Source: Echiichthys vipera (lineage: Eukaryota > Chordata > Actinopteri > Perciformes > Trachinidae). Taken from it: a DNA stretch of 64,000 nucleotides. The notes under the pieces are model-generated. The model was given only the letters and a program-made list of their open reading frames with translations. It was not told the DNA's origin and searched no databases. Shown in pieces: positions 53,641-64,000 of the stretch (its first letter is position 1; every line of letters starts with the position of its first letter). Made by a program: the position numbers and the translations under genes. The stretch lies in contig OY829659.1 of NCBI GenBank assembly GCA_963691815.1, positions 9,087,515 through 9,151,514 on the forward strand, written 5' to 3'.

Positions 53641-54959
53641 TCTGTCATGTGTGTTGAAAATGTTAATGTTAATAGCTCTTTGTTTATTCATATATTATTA
53701 TTTGTGTCTAGCGTTAATAAAATGATGTGCACAACTGCTGTTTAGGGTTTTTTTCCCTTTTTAAAACCTTTGTGTGCAAAATATGAAAGAAAGTAGCTGA
53801 TCAATTGTTACTAAAATGTTTTAAAAGTTGGCACATTAACTTTTAAAGGGGAAAATATTCAATGTATACACTAAACGGACAATGTATATCGGAAAACACA
53901 GTGTTACTTGGAAAATAAACGTGACTTTTTGGGGGAAAAAATTACGAAAAGGTGTAATTTTTTCCTAGATACATCAGGAAATAAAAATTAATGAATATTC
54001 CAAAAATATGTGCTAAATAAGAGCTTGCCCATTCACGGGAGAAAAATTATAATGTCCGATGGATCCGAAAACATTATTGCAACACATCTGTGGATGTGTT
54101 TTATCTGTTTTCTTATATCTTTGCATGCATGTACACATATGACACATATTCAAATTTGATGAGTAGTCCATCTGTGTTCAGCCACTGGAAGGACTCTCAC
54201 GGACAATTCTGCGAGCGACCGTTAGGTGGCACTACCTCTCACTCAGTTTGTGCTGCATCATCCACACATAAAAACAATCCTCTGTGCGTGTATTATTGGC
54301 AAGCTTTGGTGGTCTTAGAGTGAATGCTACATTTAATCTGCACCCTATGGCTGGCACATCGAACAACACCATATAATATAAAACTGCATTAGCATTATGG
54401 TAGAACAATGTGTTATTGAAGTAGAAAGGTCTACAAGAAGGAGTCAGCAGAGAAGTCTCACAGCAATCCAGGGGAATTTGTTGAATCAAGGCTAACACAA
54501 ATTCCAAGATTTCAAATCCTAAGTACCTAAATTCCAAGTGTCTCTTAACAGAACTTCCCCTCTTATACGGAGGTCCGTGTGTCAACAACGTTTACATGCC
54601 CCATCAGGTCTTTCCAATACACGCTCGTACATTTACAATCAGTAGAGTCTATGTTGTGTCCAGATGTCATCATGCCCAAATCTAGTTCTATTATCCTCTG
54701 AACAGAATGTGTGCTTATCAGGCCTATGTCCCCATTACACTGTGACCTTGTCCTGTTATTCACTGTCTCAATCATGTTTTCTTCCACAGCATCAGATCCC
54801 TCGCCAAATACGAGGCTCCCTTTAATGCAGAGTGGAGTCAAACTATATTGATAGTGGGACGTTGACTTACTGCCAATAACTGTAAAACACCTCTTGCTCA
54901 TGAGTGGATTACTTAGGTTGGACAAATTGCAACTTTTGAAAAATTGTCATTGAAGTTGT

Positions 54960-55372
54960 TTTTAAATGGGGTCAGGGTTATTATGTTACAACTCAGTGGC
55001 TGAAGTTGGATACTATGGATCCAGGGGGCATTTCAGAACTGGAGTCAAAAGCCTGGTTGATTTTAGCTGTGACCTTTTTCTAAAACATGTTTTTATTGAC
55101 TTTTTATTGTATTATATTCATTTTTCTTTTATTGTACTACTGCAACTATCACCATCGGTACTGCACATTTTAAATAGATGCTTTATGTCTTTCTATGTAC
55201 TCAGGTCTCTCTTGAAAATGAGACCCCAATCTATTTATCTGTGATACTGTACTTTTTATTTTATTGTTGTTCATATTTTGTATTTTATATTTTATCTTAT
55301 TTTTAGTACTTCTGGTTGCTTTGTACCGCTGCTACGATGACCTAATTTCCCCTCGGGAATAAATAAAGTTAT
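54960..55372 (+). repeat. LINE-type 3' end
   Basis: GGTCTCTCTTGAAAATGAGACCCC followed by a T-rich stretch and CCTAATTTCCCCTCGGGAATAAATAAAG is the terminal sequence of a common fish LINE. It runs into (TATC)n. No reverse transcriptase frame is left. Confidence 0.55.
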
Positions 55373-55484
55373 CTATCTTTCTATCTATCTATCTATCTGC
55401 TACTGATTCTGGACTTGGCACACTTGATTTGGACACTGCTATCAATGATAGAGAAATACAAAACATATTCAGTGCAACCATTCA
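55368..55484. repeat. Direct repeat copy 2
   Basis: Almost identical to 52989-53107 and 2.38 kb downstream. The left side continues a LINE-like tail (CCCCTCGGGAATAAATAA), so copy 2 may be the original junction or the distal flank of an insertion. Confidence 0.93.
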
Positions 55485-55499
55485 GACTCTACTGATTGT

Positions 55500-56920
55500 T
55501 ATAAATAAAACAAAGCAAAAATGAAAATCATTCTTTGATGGCCTCCAGTATGGGAACCAATATGATCCTCACTTCTTGAATAGGACACTTAATTTATTCT
55601 TTTTTATATAGATATACTGTATATGTTGCATATACAGTTCAAACATTTGGAATGGCCAGGTACCAATACTTGGGTTGGTATAGACAGATGGCTGAGAGGA
55701 CTACACAATATGTTTGAATGCTTTAATGCTTTAATGTTTTTTATTGAAAATAATCATGACAAATACAAAAAGCCTGTTTATTTTGTATGGAGGGGTTGTA
55801 AAAACCGAATGTTTTGTACATGGAGGACAACCCGCTGTGCAATGGTTGAACCTGACTGACAAATGAAATGTCAGAAAGAGACCTCTGCAACAAAAGTTCA
55901 TTTATAAGAATATTAGGAATTACCATTGGTAAAATAATCTAGACTTTAGCATCCAAATCTGTGCAGACTTAAATAGGAGCAGGTTCCTGTTTCAGTGTCA
56001 AATACACAATATTGCCTATGACAAGCTGGAGTTAACAGGTGTATTGCTTTAGCAAAGCTGTTCTTAAAACCTCACAATAAAAATAGGGCATAGTTATGTT
56101 AGCACTACTGGAGGTGGGTCAGAGAATAAGGTATATGGACTGACAAATCAAAGTTTGAACATATTCTTACATCTAAGCACTGAATAGACTGCAGAGGGCC
56201 CAGAGAAAAATGGTTTCCCAATATGTTTAGAGCCTAATTGCACCATTCTGGTTCAATCATGATGGAGTGTCACGAATGCTTCTCTGGAAAACTACTGGCT
56301 ACATCGGCTAAAATCTTAATCATTATATTCTAACCATACATTTTATTTATTTATTGTTAACATTCGTGTTTTTCTTTTACTTTATTTGTATATTATCACA
56401 AATATACAAACATAGAACAATTGGCATCATACTTGACAAAGAGAGCAATGTATATACAGTAAAGGCAGTCAATTCTCCTTTCAATAAACAACACAATTTT
56501 AAATTATAATGACAAAACATAAGTAAGAGTCTTAGCTACACAATAAAATGAAAAGGCATAAAAGAGAAAATAAATAAATAATGCACAAGGCCAAAAAAGG
56601 TACATACAAAGAAATCAAATTAAAAAGTGGGCTATATTGTTACATTTCTTTTAAAACAGTTCTAAAAAACATTTCTTATTGGTAATCTTTTTCCCGGCTG
56701 TGAAACCACAAAATCAAAAATGACATGCCCCCATTTGTGTGACATCACGTAGGAGGGCGAGGCATGCTTCAAACAGGGAGTTTACCCCGAAACGCATGGG
56801 GTGAGGGAAAATGACACAAGCTAGTTTTCATCATGAAGTGATACAATTGCCATAGGTAATATAATGGCCATGGATACAATGTACTGCTACAACGAAACCA
56901 GGAAACGTGAAAATAGCAAA
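55500..56920. other. Intergenic, nothing recognised
   Basis: AT-rich sequence with weak frames lacking splice context. A short AT-rich repeat-like segment spans 56340-56640. No gene or intact element is visible. Confidence 0.5.
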
Positions 56921-56924
56921 CTTC

Positions 56925-57255
56925 CCTTTCTCGGGCCACATTAACCAGCTCCAACTGGGGGATCCCGAGGCGTTCCCAGGCGAGTTCAGAGATATATATC
57001 TCTCCACCTAGTCCTGGGTCTTCCCCGAGGCCTCCTCCCAGCTGGACGTGCCTGGAACGACTCCCTAGGGAGGCGCCCAGGGGGCATCCTTACCAGATGA
57101 TCCTGAACCACCTCAACTGGCTCCTTTCAATGCAAAGGAGCAGCGGCTCTACTACGAGTTCCTCACAGATGGCTGAACTTCTCACCCTATATCTAAGGGA
57201 GACTCCAGCCACCCTCTTGAGAAAACCCATTTCGGCAGCTTGTACCCTGTTTTTG
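56925..57255 (-). mobile_element. RTE-type LINE fragment, minus strand
   Basis: The reverse complement matches the 58403 copy from GCTGCCGAAATGGGTTTTCTCAAGAGGGT to GGCCCGAGAAAGGGAAGTTT. The 3' tail is missing, so the fragment is truncated at both ends. The block encoding RGRPRTRWRDYIS is present but slightly rearranged. With the copy at 58403 it forms a ~330-bp inverted repeat spaced about 1.2 kb. Confidence 0.75.
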
Positions 57256-57779
57256 GAATTAGGTTGATTTTATTTTATCATATTCACGCAGTGTGTCAGC
57301 AGGATAAGGCCTATGGGTGACAGTGGTAAAAGGCTTTGCTAAGGGAGAAAATGATCAACCTTAGAGAGCCATTGTGTGTAAATGGTTCCAAACTCTTCCT
57401 GTGTGCAGAACCAGTTGACGTTTTATAATAAAGAGGATAGAAGGGAAGGAGTGGGAGCCACTCACTGTGCAATTACTAATCTACTCTTACATACCTGGAC
57501 ACTTCTCTTCTTTTCTTTGTGCAACAACTTTATCCACCACTTAAGTGCAATAAATTAATCGTACTGCTCATTTCTGTCGTATACAGTCATACATATTTTA
57601 TCTTACACATTTCCTCTACATTTAACTTATTTAAATTTAATTTTCCGTGAATTTTATTTTACCTGTATTCTTACATCTACCTCATCTATATCTGACCAAG
57701 AGTTTATCGTTTACTGTATATACTGCATACTTTCTGTATCTATTTAGCTAAGAGTTTATTGGATATCCTATACTGTATT

Positions 57780-57900
57780 TTTTTTTTATACCCCCCTCGT
57801 GTTTTTTTAAGCTGCTGGAAATTAAAGTTCCTTGCGGGAGTCATTCCAAAGGGATCAATAAAGAGAAGTCTAAGTCTAAGTATAAGTCTAAGTCTTTTTT
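57780..57900 (+). repeat. LINE-type 3' end with (AAGTCT)n tail
   Basis: TTCCTTGCGGGAGTCATTCC, AAAGGGATCAATAAAG and a run of AAGTCT hexamers make a typical non-LTR retrotransposon terminus. Confidence 0.65.
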
Positions 57901-58038
57901 AATGTTTTCACATCACACCAGGTCTACCCTAATAAGCCACACATAACACTAAGGTTAACCCTCTTAACCAATCCCTAGCACAATTCTGTGGGCAGGTGAA
58001 AGGACACAATAAAAAAATCTAGCAACATCTATTCATTA

Positions 58039-58126
58039 CACTACAAATAGACTACAGCCTACTGATGCTCACACAGGTGTAACAGCACCTGTGTGAGCAT
58101 CAGTAGGCTGTAGTCTATTTGTAGTG
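58039..58126. repeat. Perfect 41-bp inverted repeat with 6-nt loop
   Basis: Arms 58039-58079 and 58086-58126 are exact reverse complements, from CACTACAAATAGACTACAGC inward to CTCACACAGGTG, around the spacer TAACAG. Transcribed on either strand it would form a 41-bp hairpin. It could also extrude as a cruciform. It belongs to no repeat family I recognise. Confidence 0.97.
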
Positions 58127-58402
58127 ACAAGAGAAATGCAGGATTACAACAAAAGGGAGCACAGGATAGAACAAACAAACAGCAAGTTATTAATTTAAAA
58201 AAAAAATCAAAAAGTAGAGGAATTAAGCAAGCGAGGGGGTTGTGGTGACCGTGGGGAGAGACAGCTTTATAATGGAGCTATGAATTGTGGATGGATTTTA
58301 AAACTTTCAGTAATGCAGTTCAACAGAACATGGAGTTTTAATTCATAATGATGCACATGAAAAGGGATTGTGCATGTGAAATGATAAAGTATGAATTAAA
58401 TT

Positions 58403-58798
58403 GCGGCCGAAATGGGTTTTCTCAGGAGGGTGGCTGGAGTCTCCCTTAGAGAGAGGGGGAGAAGTTCAGCCATCCGTGAGGAACTCGGAGTAGAGCCGCT
58501 GCTCCTTTGTGTTGAAAGGAGCCAGTTGAGGTGGTTTGGGCATCTGGTACGGATGCTCCCTGGGTGCCTTCCTAGGGAGGTGTTCCAGGCACGTCCAGCT
58601 GGGAGGAGGCCTCGGGGAAGACCCAGGACTAGGTGGAGAGATTATATCTCTGAACTCGCCTGGGAACGCCTCGGGATCCCCCAGTTAGAGCTGGTTAATG
58701 TGGCCCGTGAAAGGGAAGTTTGGGGTCCCCTGCTAAAGCTGCTGCCCCGTGACCCGACCACGGATAAGCGGATGAAGATGAGATGAGATGAGATGAGA
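58403..58798 (+). mobile_element. RTE-type LINE 3' end with intact C-terminal frame
   Basis: A 124-aa open frame (58412-58786) gives MGFLRRVAGVSLRERGRSS, then LRWFGHLVRMLPGCLPREV, RGRPRTRWRDYISELAWERL and VNVAREREVW. This is the C-terminus of an RTE-like reverse transcriptase, followed by a (GATGA)n tail at 58776-58798. It is 5'-truncated, as usual for LINEs. It is a transposon product, not a host gene. Confidence 0.8.
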
Positions 58799-59539
58799 TA
58801 TTACACTACACTAAATCAATAAAGATGCTGTCCAAAACATTTGAAGGTTATAAAACAAGAAAAAAGGTTTTGGGCCAGTTTACACAAAACCTAGGCCTGT
58901 GCCACTCCTCCTTGGAATATGATACAACCTTTCCTTCTTAAATAGATAAGTAACATATTCACTATGTAATATCTCATGTGTTAGGCTTTTTTTGTATGGA
59001 TAGAAAGCTTTCACTTGGTGGAAATTCAAAAACGGACCTGATTCACCCATTTGGTGCCTGAATTATAGCCTATTGTTTGTATCCCTGTTTAAACAGTTAT
59101 TAAGAAGAAAAAACATAAATAATACAGCCAGGTCATTCCACACTTGTAGCCTATACACTTGTCTGGAAAGATGCTAATTAGGAATGACAAAAACTAAAAC
59201 TATCAGGCAACTATAAGCATTCACCAGCCTATGATGAACAATGTTACAGGGGCAATCTCCCAAGAAGTTTTTTTATAATTTTTTTTACAAAACAACAAAA
59301 ACCAATGGTAATTTCAGGAAAATCTTATACATTAAATTCAATAATTTAAAATTATTTTGATTCATTTAATCACGTATGTATTTATTGATTGATTGATTTA
59401 TTTATTATTTATTAATATTCGACACGTTGCATATGCCACAGCATTTGCAGAACTTTACGATAGGTTATGGACAGTTTGTCTAAATGAGCGTTCATGTCAT
59501 TATGTGAACATGGAGGCCATAGACTGTACTGTGTATCAT

Positions 59540-60250
59540 TTGTACAGTCTACGGTGCTGGCGGACTCACTGCGGCGGCACTGGAGCCGCGGCGGAGCTGG
59601 AAACCAGTGAGCTCATTCTGGCTGCATGGAGAGGAGGGCGGGGCTCCCAGCATCATCACCACCGGCCATCACTGCTTCATTGTACGGGGCTGCTGCTGAT
59701 GCTGCTGAGACCGTAGCGGACGGGGCGATTTCCTTTGCAAGAAAAAAAAAAAAGAGAGCATGTCATGGACACAGTTTCAAGCAGATTAGGACTCCACAAA
59801 CGATGAGAATCGATTACGAGGTAAGCTAAGGACAGCTGTTTGTTTATACTGTTTGGTGTTCGGTGTGACATCGTCTGAACTGGGAGTTACTGGGACTAGC
59901 GGGCCTGCTGGTTTGAGTCATGTTGATCGTCTCAGATACTCATTGGACTCGTTTGAATGTCACTGAAGCAAAAAATAGGTAACATTGCAACAATGATGGC
60001 CGTCATCGTGTAAAAGAACGAGTCTTATTAGAGCGTGCAGACGCGGCTCGGCGTGCATGTCGGAAGTGGCAGAGCTCGGCCTGCACTAGCGAGCCCCTCG
60101 AAGATGACGAGGGTTGAGCTTGTGGGGATTTTTCAGAGCCATCTTACACAGGACGGATGCTCACGCTGCATCGAGCATCATCTGTGTGTGGTAGGGTGCA
60201 GGCTGCTTGGACTTTCGCTATAGCCGTACTCGTTGTGCAGTAAAGCCTCC
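59540..60250 (+). promoter_or_regulatory. CpG-rich promoter region of a third gene
   Basis: CpG and GC content rise abruptly (GCGGCGGCACTGGAGCCGCG, GTAGCGGACGGGGCG, GCAGACGCGGCTCGGCG). The block surrounds a good donor site (GAG|GTAAGC at 59821), as expected for a CpG-island promoter followed by a first exon. I saw no clear TATA box. The region beyond the donor to the window end reads as intron with repeats. Confidence 0.6.
59626..59820 (+). CDS. Putative first coding exon of an unrecognised gene (partial)
   Basis: An ATG at 59626 (MERRAGLPASS...) stays open for 65 codons to a phase-0 donor GAG|GTAAGC. A second in-frame ATG at 59803 would give only MRIDYE before the donor, and the stretch between could then be 5' UTR. 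An A-tract (59740-59751) encodes a lysine run in the long form. I recognise neither form, and no second exon could be identified in the remaining 4.2 kb. Confidence 0.35.
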
Positions 60251-61089
60251 CAGCTGTTCGTGATTGTGCCTCAGATGTCCTAAAGCCAGATGCGCATTGC
60301 TCTTCTAAACATAATTGAGCACGTACGGTTTGCATGCAGTATGTGCATTTTTCTCCTGGACAAGTCATCCCACATTAACTGGGTATGTTTTTGAAAGGAT
60401 GCTGCAGTGATGTTGCAAGAGGATGCTATAGTCCACAGTTGAGTGGCGGGGCCTCCAGACTGTGAGGCGCACACAGTCTGCAGCCTCCAACTGCCTCAGG
60501 ATGTTACACTGGCCTGATTTAACAAACATCACCCCTGCTGGGATAGCATTTGTCACACTATTGTTTCAGGGTCAGCACAGATGTAGGCTAGCGACCGCCC
60601 ACAAGTTAATAGTTTATAGATTGACTTGCAAAAGAGGGGCCGCTCAATAGCATATATTGATGGAGCAAGTCAGAGGATTAAATAAAAATGACCAGAATAA
60701 AGTCAGATTAATCACTTCTTGAGGGGTTGTGAGCTCTGTCATGGTAATTCACCTGATACAGTGAGGGAGTATGATATATATGTGGACATGATGCTTCTCT
60801 GCCTTTAAATTAGTGCTGCCATATTAATATTACTCTCCACATTTGTCACAAATCACAATTTGATTAGATTTTGGAATGTGACATTGATCTGTAAGGGGCC
60901 TTCTGATACTCAGAGCCAGGTGAGCAGAGGTGACAGTGTCCAGGACGTGTCTACAAGTCTTGTTGTACTGCAGTATATTGTTATATAATATCATAGTTTG
61001 CCCTCCATGAGTTGATCATCTACCATCAGTGGACAATCTTATTCATGTAATCAGAGTTACATGTGATGCACTTTCCTGCACTTTGTCCA

Positions 61090-61715
61090 GCTTGAGTAGA
61101 GCTCTGTTCATACACTGTTGGTATTTTCACCTCCCGCTAAACATTGGACGTTGGATAGACGTGTAGATCATGTCCATATTGTTTCCGTCAGTCCATGGCC
61201 AATTCTGAACATCTCTGAGATGTCCAAACTAGGTCCACTATTCTGACGTCCAACCATGACCCAACTTGGACGTCATATTGCCGTTCAACATTTGACCCTT
61301 GAATGAGGTACAATTTTTTGGACGTCTTTTGGACGTCTTTTACAGGTGTAGGGAATATACATGATGTGTGTGTGTTTTTCTTAAACTGGTTTATTTTGAG
61401 TAATCAAGTTATTAATTTATGCTTATATGTATTCTTGCATTTATCTGTTTTTTTTATTTGTAATTGCAATTTGCGGAAAATTTCATGGTAGCCTATCCAC
61501 CTTACTATGACAGAACTCTTCAACAGGCAAATACGAAAATGCAGGTTAAGGAGCAACAAGCTAAAGTTAGCGCCTCTGCTAGCAGGAAACAACCTGTTGC
61601 TACAGCTGCTGACATCGCGTTAAAAAAACAACACCTTCATTGGTCCGGAATTGGACATCCAATCATGACATAGAAAATAAGTCACTCCGACGTCACATTG
61701 CTCAGTGGGCTTGAT
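61090..61715. repeat. GACGTC-rich dispersed repeat
   Basis: The palindrome GACGTC occurs at about 61246, 61269, 61320, 61331 and 61690, with near-copies GGACGTTGG and AGACGTG. Two are tandem (GGACGTCTTTTGGACGTCTTTT). The right end, GACGTCACATTGCTCAGTGGG, resembles the terminus of a fish DNA transposon family from memory. The 69-aa frame inside is not a recognised protein. Confidence 0.45.
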
Positions 61716-62410
61716 CAATGGATTATAAGTATAATTTTTTCGGGTACTAGGAAGAAGTCAAATGTAATCCAAAATTAAACAGGAGAGTGCTGCTTGATGA
61801 CACTTTGAACCAACTTATGTCACAACCAGCCTGAGACCCATTGAACTTGAGTTGCTCATTGACATTGGAGCATCGCTCGTATCTTCAGTTTGAATAACTT
61901 TTGCTGACTCAACTGCATAAACACAGTCTCAAGCAGAACATCTCTGGAGCGTTGTTGGATCATGCAAATTATTAAAATAAAGACCATTTTGATGCACTTT
62001 GCTTTTTTCTAGTATTAGTAGAGCTCTGTTCATACACGGTTGGTACACGGTTGACCTTAGGTTGATGCATTAAAAGTCATTTTTGGCTTAAACTAAACCA
62101 CGGCCGATGCATTACACTATTTTAACAACTTACGTCACAACTAGACCCCTGGCTGATTAGATTTAAGTTGCTTTAACTTTTGCTGCTTCGGCTTGCATAA
62201 CCTGGATTAGTAAACAGAATTGTAAAACTTTGTTTGTGGGGGAGACACACACACAAAACACCACAGCAGAAATATATGGTTGAGCAGTTCAAGATTCAAG
62301 ATTATTTGACGAACAAACAGACAAGCTGGCGGAAGTATAGAATTTAAAACTTAGCTGGTTCCAGTCATACAGTCAAACATGACATAAAGACTGTACTGTA
62401 TATCGTATAA

Positions 62411-62530
62411 TGGCGGCACGGTAGTGTGGTGGTTAGCACTGTCGCCTCACAGCAAGAGGGTTCAGACATGCTACCGTTAATTGATGAGTCTAAATTGCCC
62501 GTAGGTATGAATGTGAGTGTTTGTCTGTCT
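62411..62530 (+). repeat. tRNA-like SINE, 5' half
   Basis: GGCGGCACGGTAGTGTGGTG and GTTAGCACTGTCGCCTCACA are the tRNA-like head, followed by AGGGTTCAGACATG in B-box position. CTAAATTGCCCGTAGGTATG begins the body shared with the repeat at 3730. A common teleost SINE. Confidence 0.7.
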
Positions 62531-63805
62531 CTATGTATGCATCATATTAAGTCCTTTGCAAATACAGCGGGATTCATTACCTCTATGTAATATCTGCCAG
62601 AGTTTTCAGTTGTTATGTAATAAATCAAATGCATCAATCATAAATAGATTACTGTACATATTAAGAGATGCTTTGCCTTTTGGGCTTTTTTTTTCTCAAC
62701 ACTTGGCATAAGACTAGGTAGAATCCAAAAAGGATTTATTTTGTAAATTAAAGCATTACAGAACACTACGTTTAGCACTTTGTTCACAAGCCCACCTATG
62801 TCGAATTACATTTCTAAATGTTAATAGCCTGATATTGATGCAAATTGAAACATTGCAAAACATTTCATTTCATTCTCCTATGATCTATACAATTGGAAGA
62901 GCAGTGGCAAAACTGTTATAGCAAAATGGAGTGTTGGCATGCAGTTGGAATTAATGTTAAATAATGTTGGAAGTCTTTAAAAAGGGCAAAAGTATGTCCT
63001 TAAAACTCAACAAAAACTGTTTACATATGGCTTTTACCATGAGATCCCAGAGGGCCATCAGACTTAAGCTGACAGGCAGCAGCGAGGCTTGCCTTTCTGT
63101 GAGTATCCCAGTACAATGTCTGGAAAATCCACAACCAACACTCTAAGTTGATACCTGAGGAGTTGAAAGTGGGTAATGGTGCCAGTGTGCTCCATGTAAA
63201 ATAAATGTATCATTCATTTCTACATCTTTGAGCTTATTGTTTTGCTTTTACAGTCTGCAAGTTCCCTGTTCACAACCTCCTTTCCAACAACAGACATCTT
63301 TTTCAGTGAAAAGCTCTGATAAACCCTCTGACTGTATGCTACCTGCTCACTAAATAGCATACAACACCCAAATATTCTTTTCTCAGAAGTTAATGGAGAC
63401 CGGGACAGAATAACAAACAGTATTCTGTTCAACTACCGTTGGTCCTGGGAAAGTTAGCACCATGATTTCTTTTTATTCCTCTTTTGAACACAAACACACA
63501 TAACTGCTTGGACACGACAGAAAAGGGAAAAAACAACAGCATGTGGGTACTGTAAATAGAAAATAATTTTGAAAGTCTCTGGCACAAAACAAATACCTTA
63601 TTTAAAGGTTCAGTTGGTTGAACACAAGATAGAAAGGGGTGGGGGGTGGGGGAGCTTTCCTTTGCTCCTAATAGCATCTGCATGACTCCACTGCGCCTAA
63701 AGGAAGTCTCTCAGTCTCTAACACAGTGTCAATCGATGCTTGTGAACTCCGATCAAACTGTCAAAGTTGTCAGTTGGCTGAATTGTTTTCAACATGACCA
63801 AGGGT

Positions 63806-63807
<2 letters not shown>

Positions 63808-63834
<27 letters not shown>
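63808..63834. repeat. (CA)n microsatellite
   Basis: About 13 CA units after AAGGGTCACA. Confidence 0.9.
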
Positions 63835-63837
<3 letters not shown>

Positions 63838-64000
63838 ACATTACTTTAACATGTGCATAAACTTATGTCAATGAAAACATCGCTACAGATGCATAGACAA
63901 CAGTCTAGGAACAAAAGTGTACACATATGCACCATGTGTGTTCGACCATAGGCATTCTGCTTTATCCACGATGCAGTGTGTAACTCCGAATAGTTCAACA

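Larger units (their letters stand above)
60251..64000. other. Probable first intron of the third gene, no further exon found
   Basis: Contains the GACGTC-rich repeat, the tRNA-like SINE and a CA microsatellite. No frame flanked by AG and GT signals shows similarity to a family I know. Confidence 0.4.

Noticed and set aside
58412..58786. 124-aa intact ORF as a host gene
   Set aside because: It is the C-terminus of an RTE-type LINE, with related fragments at 16076 and 56925 and a (GATGA)n tail.

Overview
The window is vertebrate nuclear DNA, most probably from a teleost fish. Genes are split into short exons by GT-AG introns. The spaces between them are AT-rich and full of fish-type interspersed repeats (RTE-like LINE tails, tRNA-derived SINEs, MITEs, piggyBac, Tc1 and Penelope relics) and very long GT/CA microsatellites. 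I assembled exons by hand from reading frame, splice signals and remembered family consensus. No alignment was run.

Two genes can be assembled completely and lie tail to tail. (1) p4ha2 (+ strand, CDS 15722-35751) encodes the alpha-II subunit of collagen prolyl 4-hydroxylase. It has 14 coding positions, one of which is a pair of mutually exclusive exons (29563-29622 and 29689-29754) separated by only 66 bp. Either choice gives an uninterrupted frame (534 or 536 aa), and a polyadenylation signal lies at 36577. (2) An SLC6 transporter of the GABA/taurine/betaine (GAT2/GAT3-like) branch (- strand, CDS 51672-38046) has 14 exons and 605 aa, one GC-AG intron and an unusual proline in TM1. A third gene probably begins in the CpG-rich stretch 59540-60250 on the + strand (putative first exon ending at 59820), but its body lies outside the window. 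The two complete genes have unrelated functions: procollagen hydroxylation in the ER, and Na+/Cl--coupled uptake at the plasma membrane. Nothing in the sequence suggests joint regulation beyond convergent 3' ends.

Layout: 1-15700 is intergenic or distal upstream sequence, with repeats and one odd CpG-rich block of compact minus-strand ORFs (8820-9670). 15704-36600 is p4ha2. 36600-38045 is the short convergent spacer. 38046-51690 is the SLC6 gene; its introns hold a 2.6-kb Penelope-like element, a separate single PLTR insertion, a probable solo LTR, a Tc1 fragment and a 33-bp minisatellite. 51700-59500 is repeat-rich intergenic DNA with a piggyBac relic, two RTE copies in opposite orientation, LINE tails and a perfect 41-bp inverted repeat. 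59540-64000 is the probable promoter and first intron of the third gene.

The most interesting non-genic signal is the Penelope-like element (41948-44573, 10-bp target-site duplication). It has inverted terminal repeats, and the 3' one carries a hammerhead-ribozyme-like core. A second, 188-bp insertion (47706-47893, its own 13-bp duplication) consists of little more than that ribozyme-bearing repeat. Also notable are complementary (GT)n and (CA)n tracts flanking p4ha2 exon 9, and a minisatellite that ends about 30 bp from an SLC6 acceptor and repeats a branch-point-like motif.
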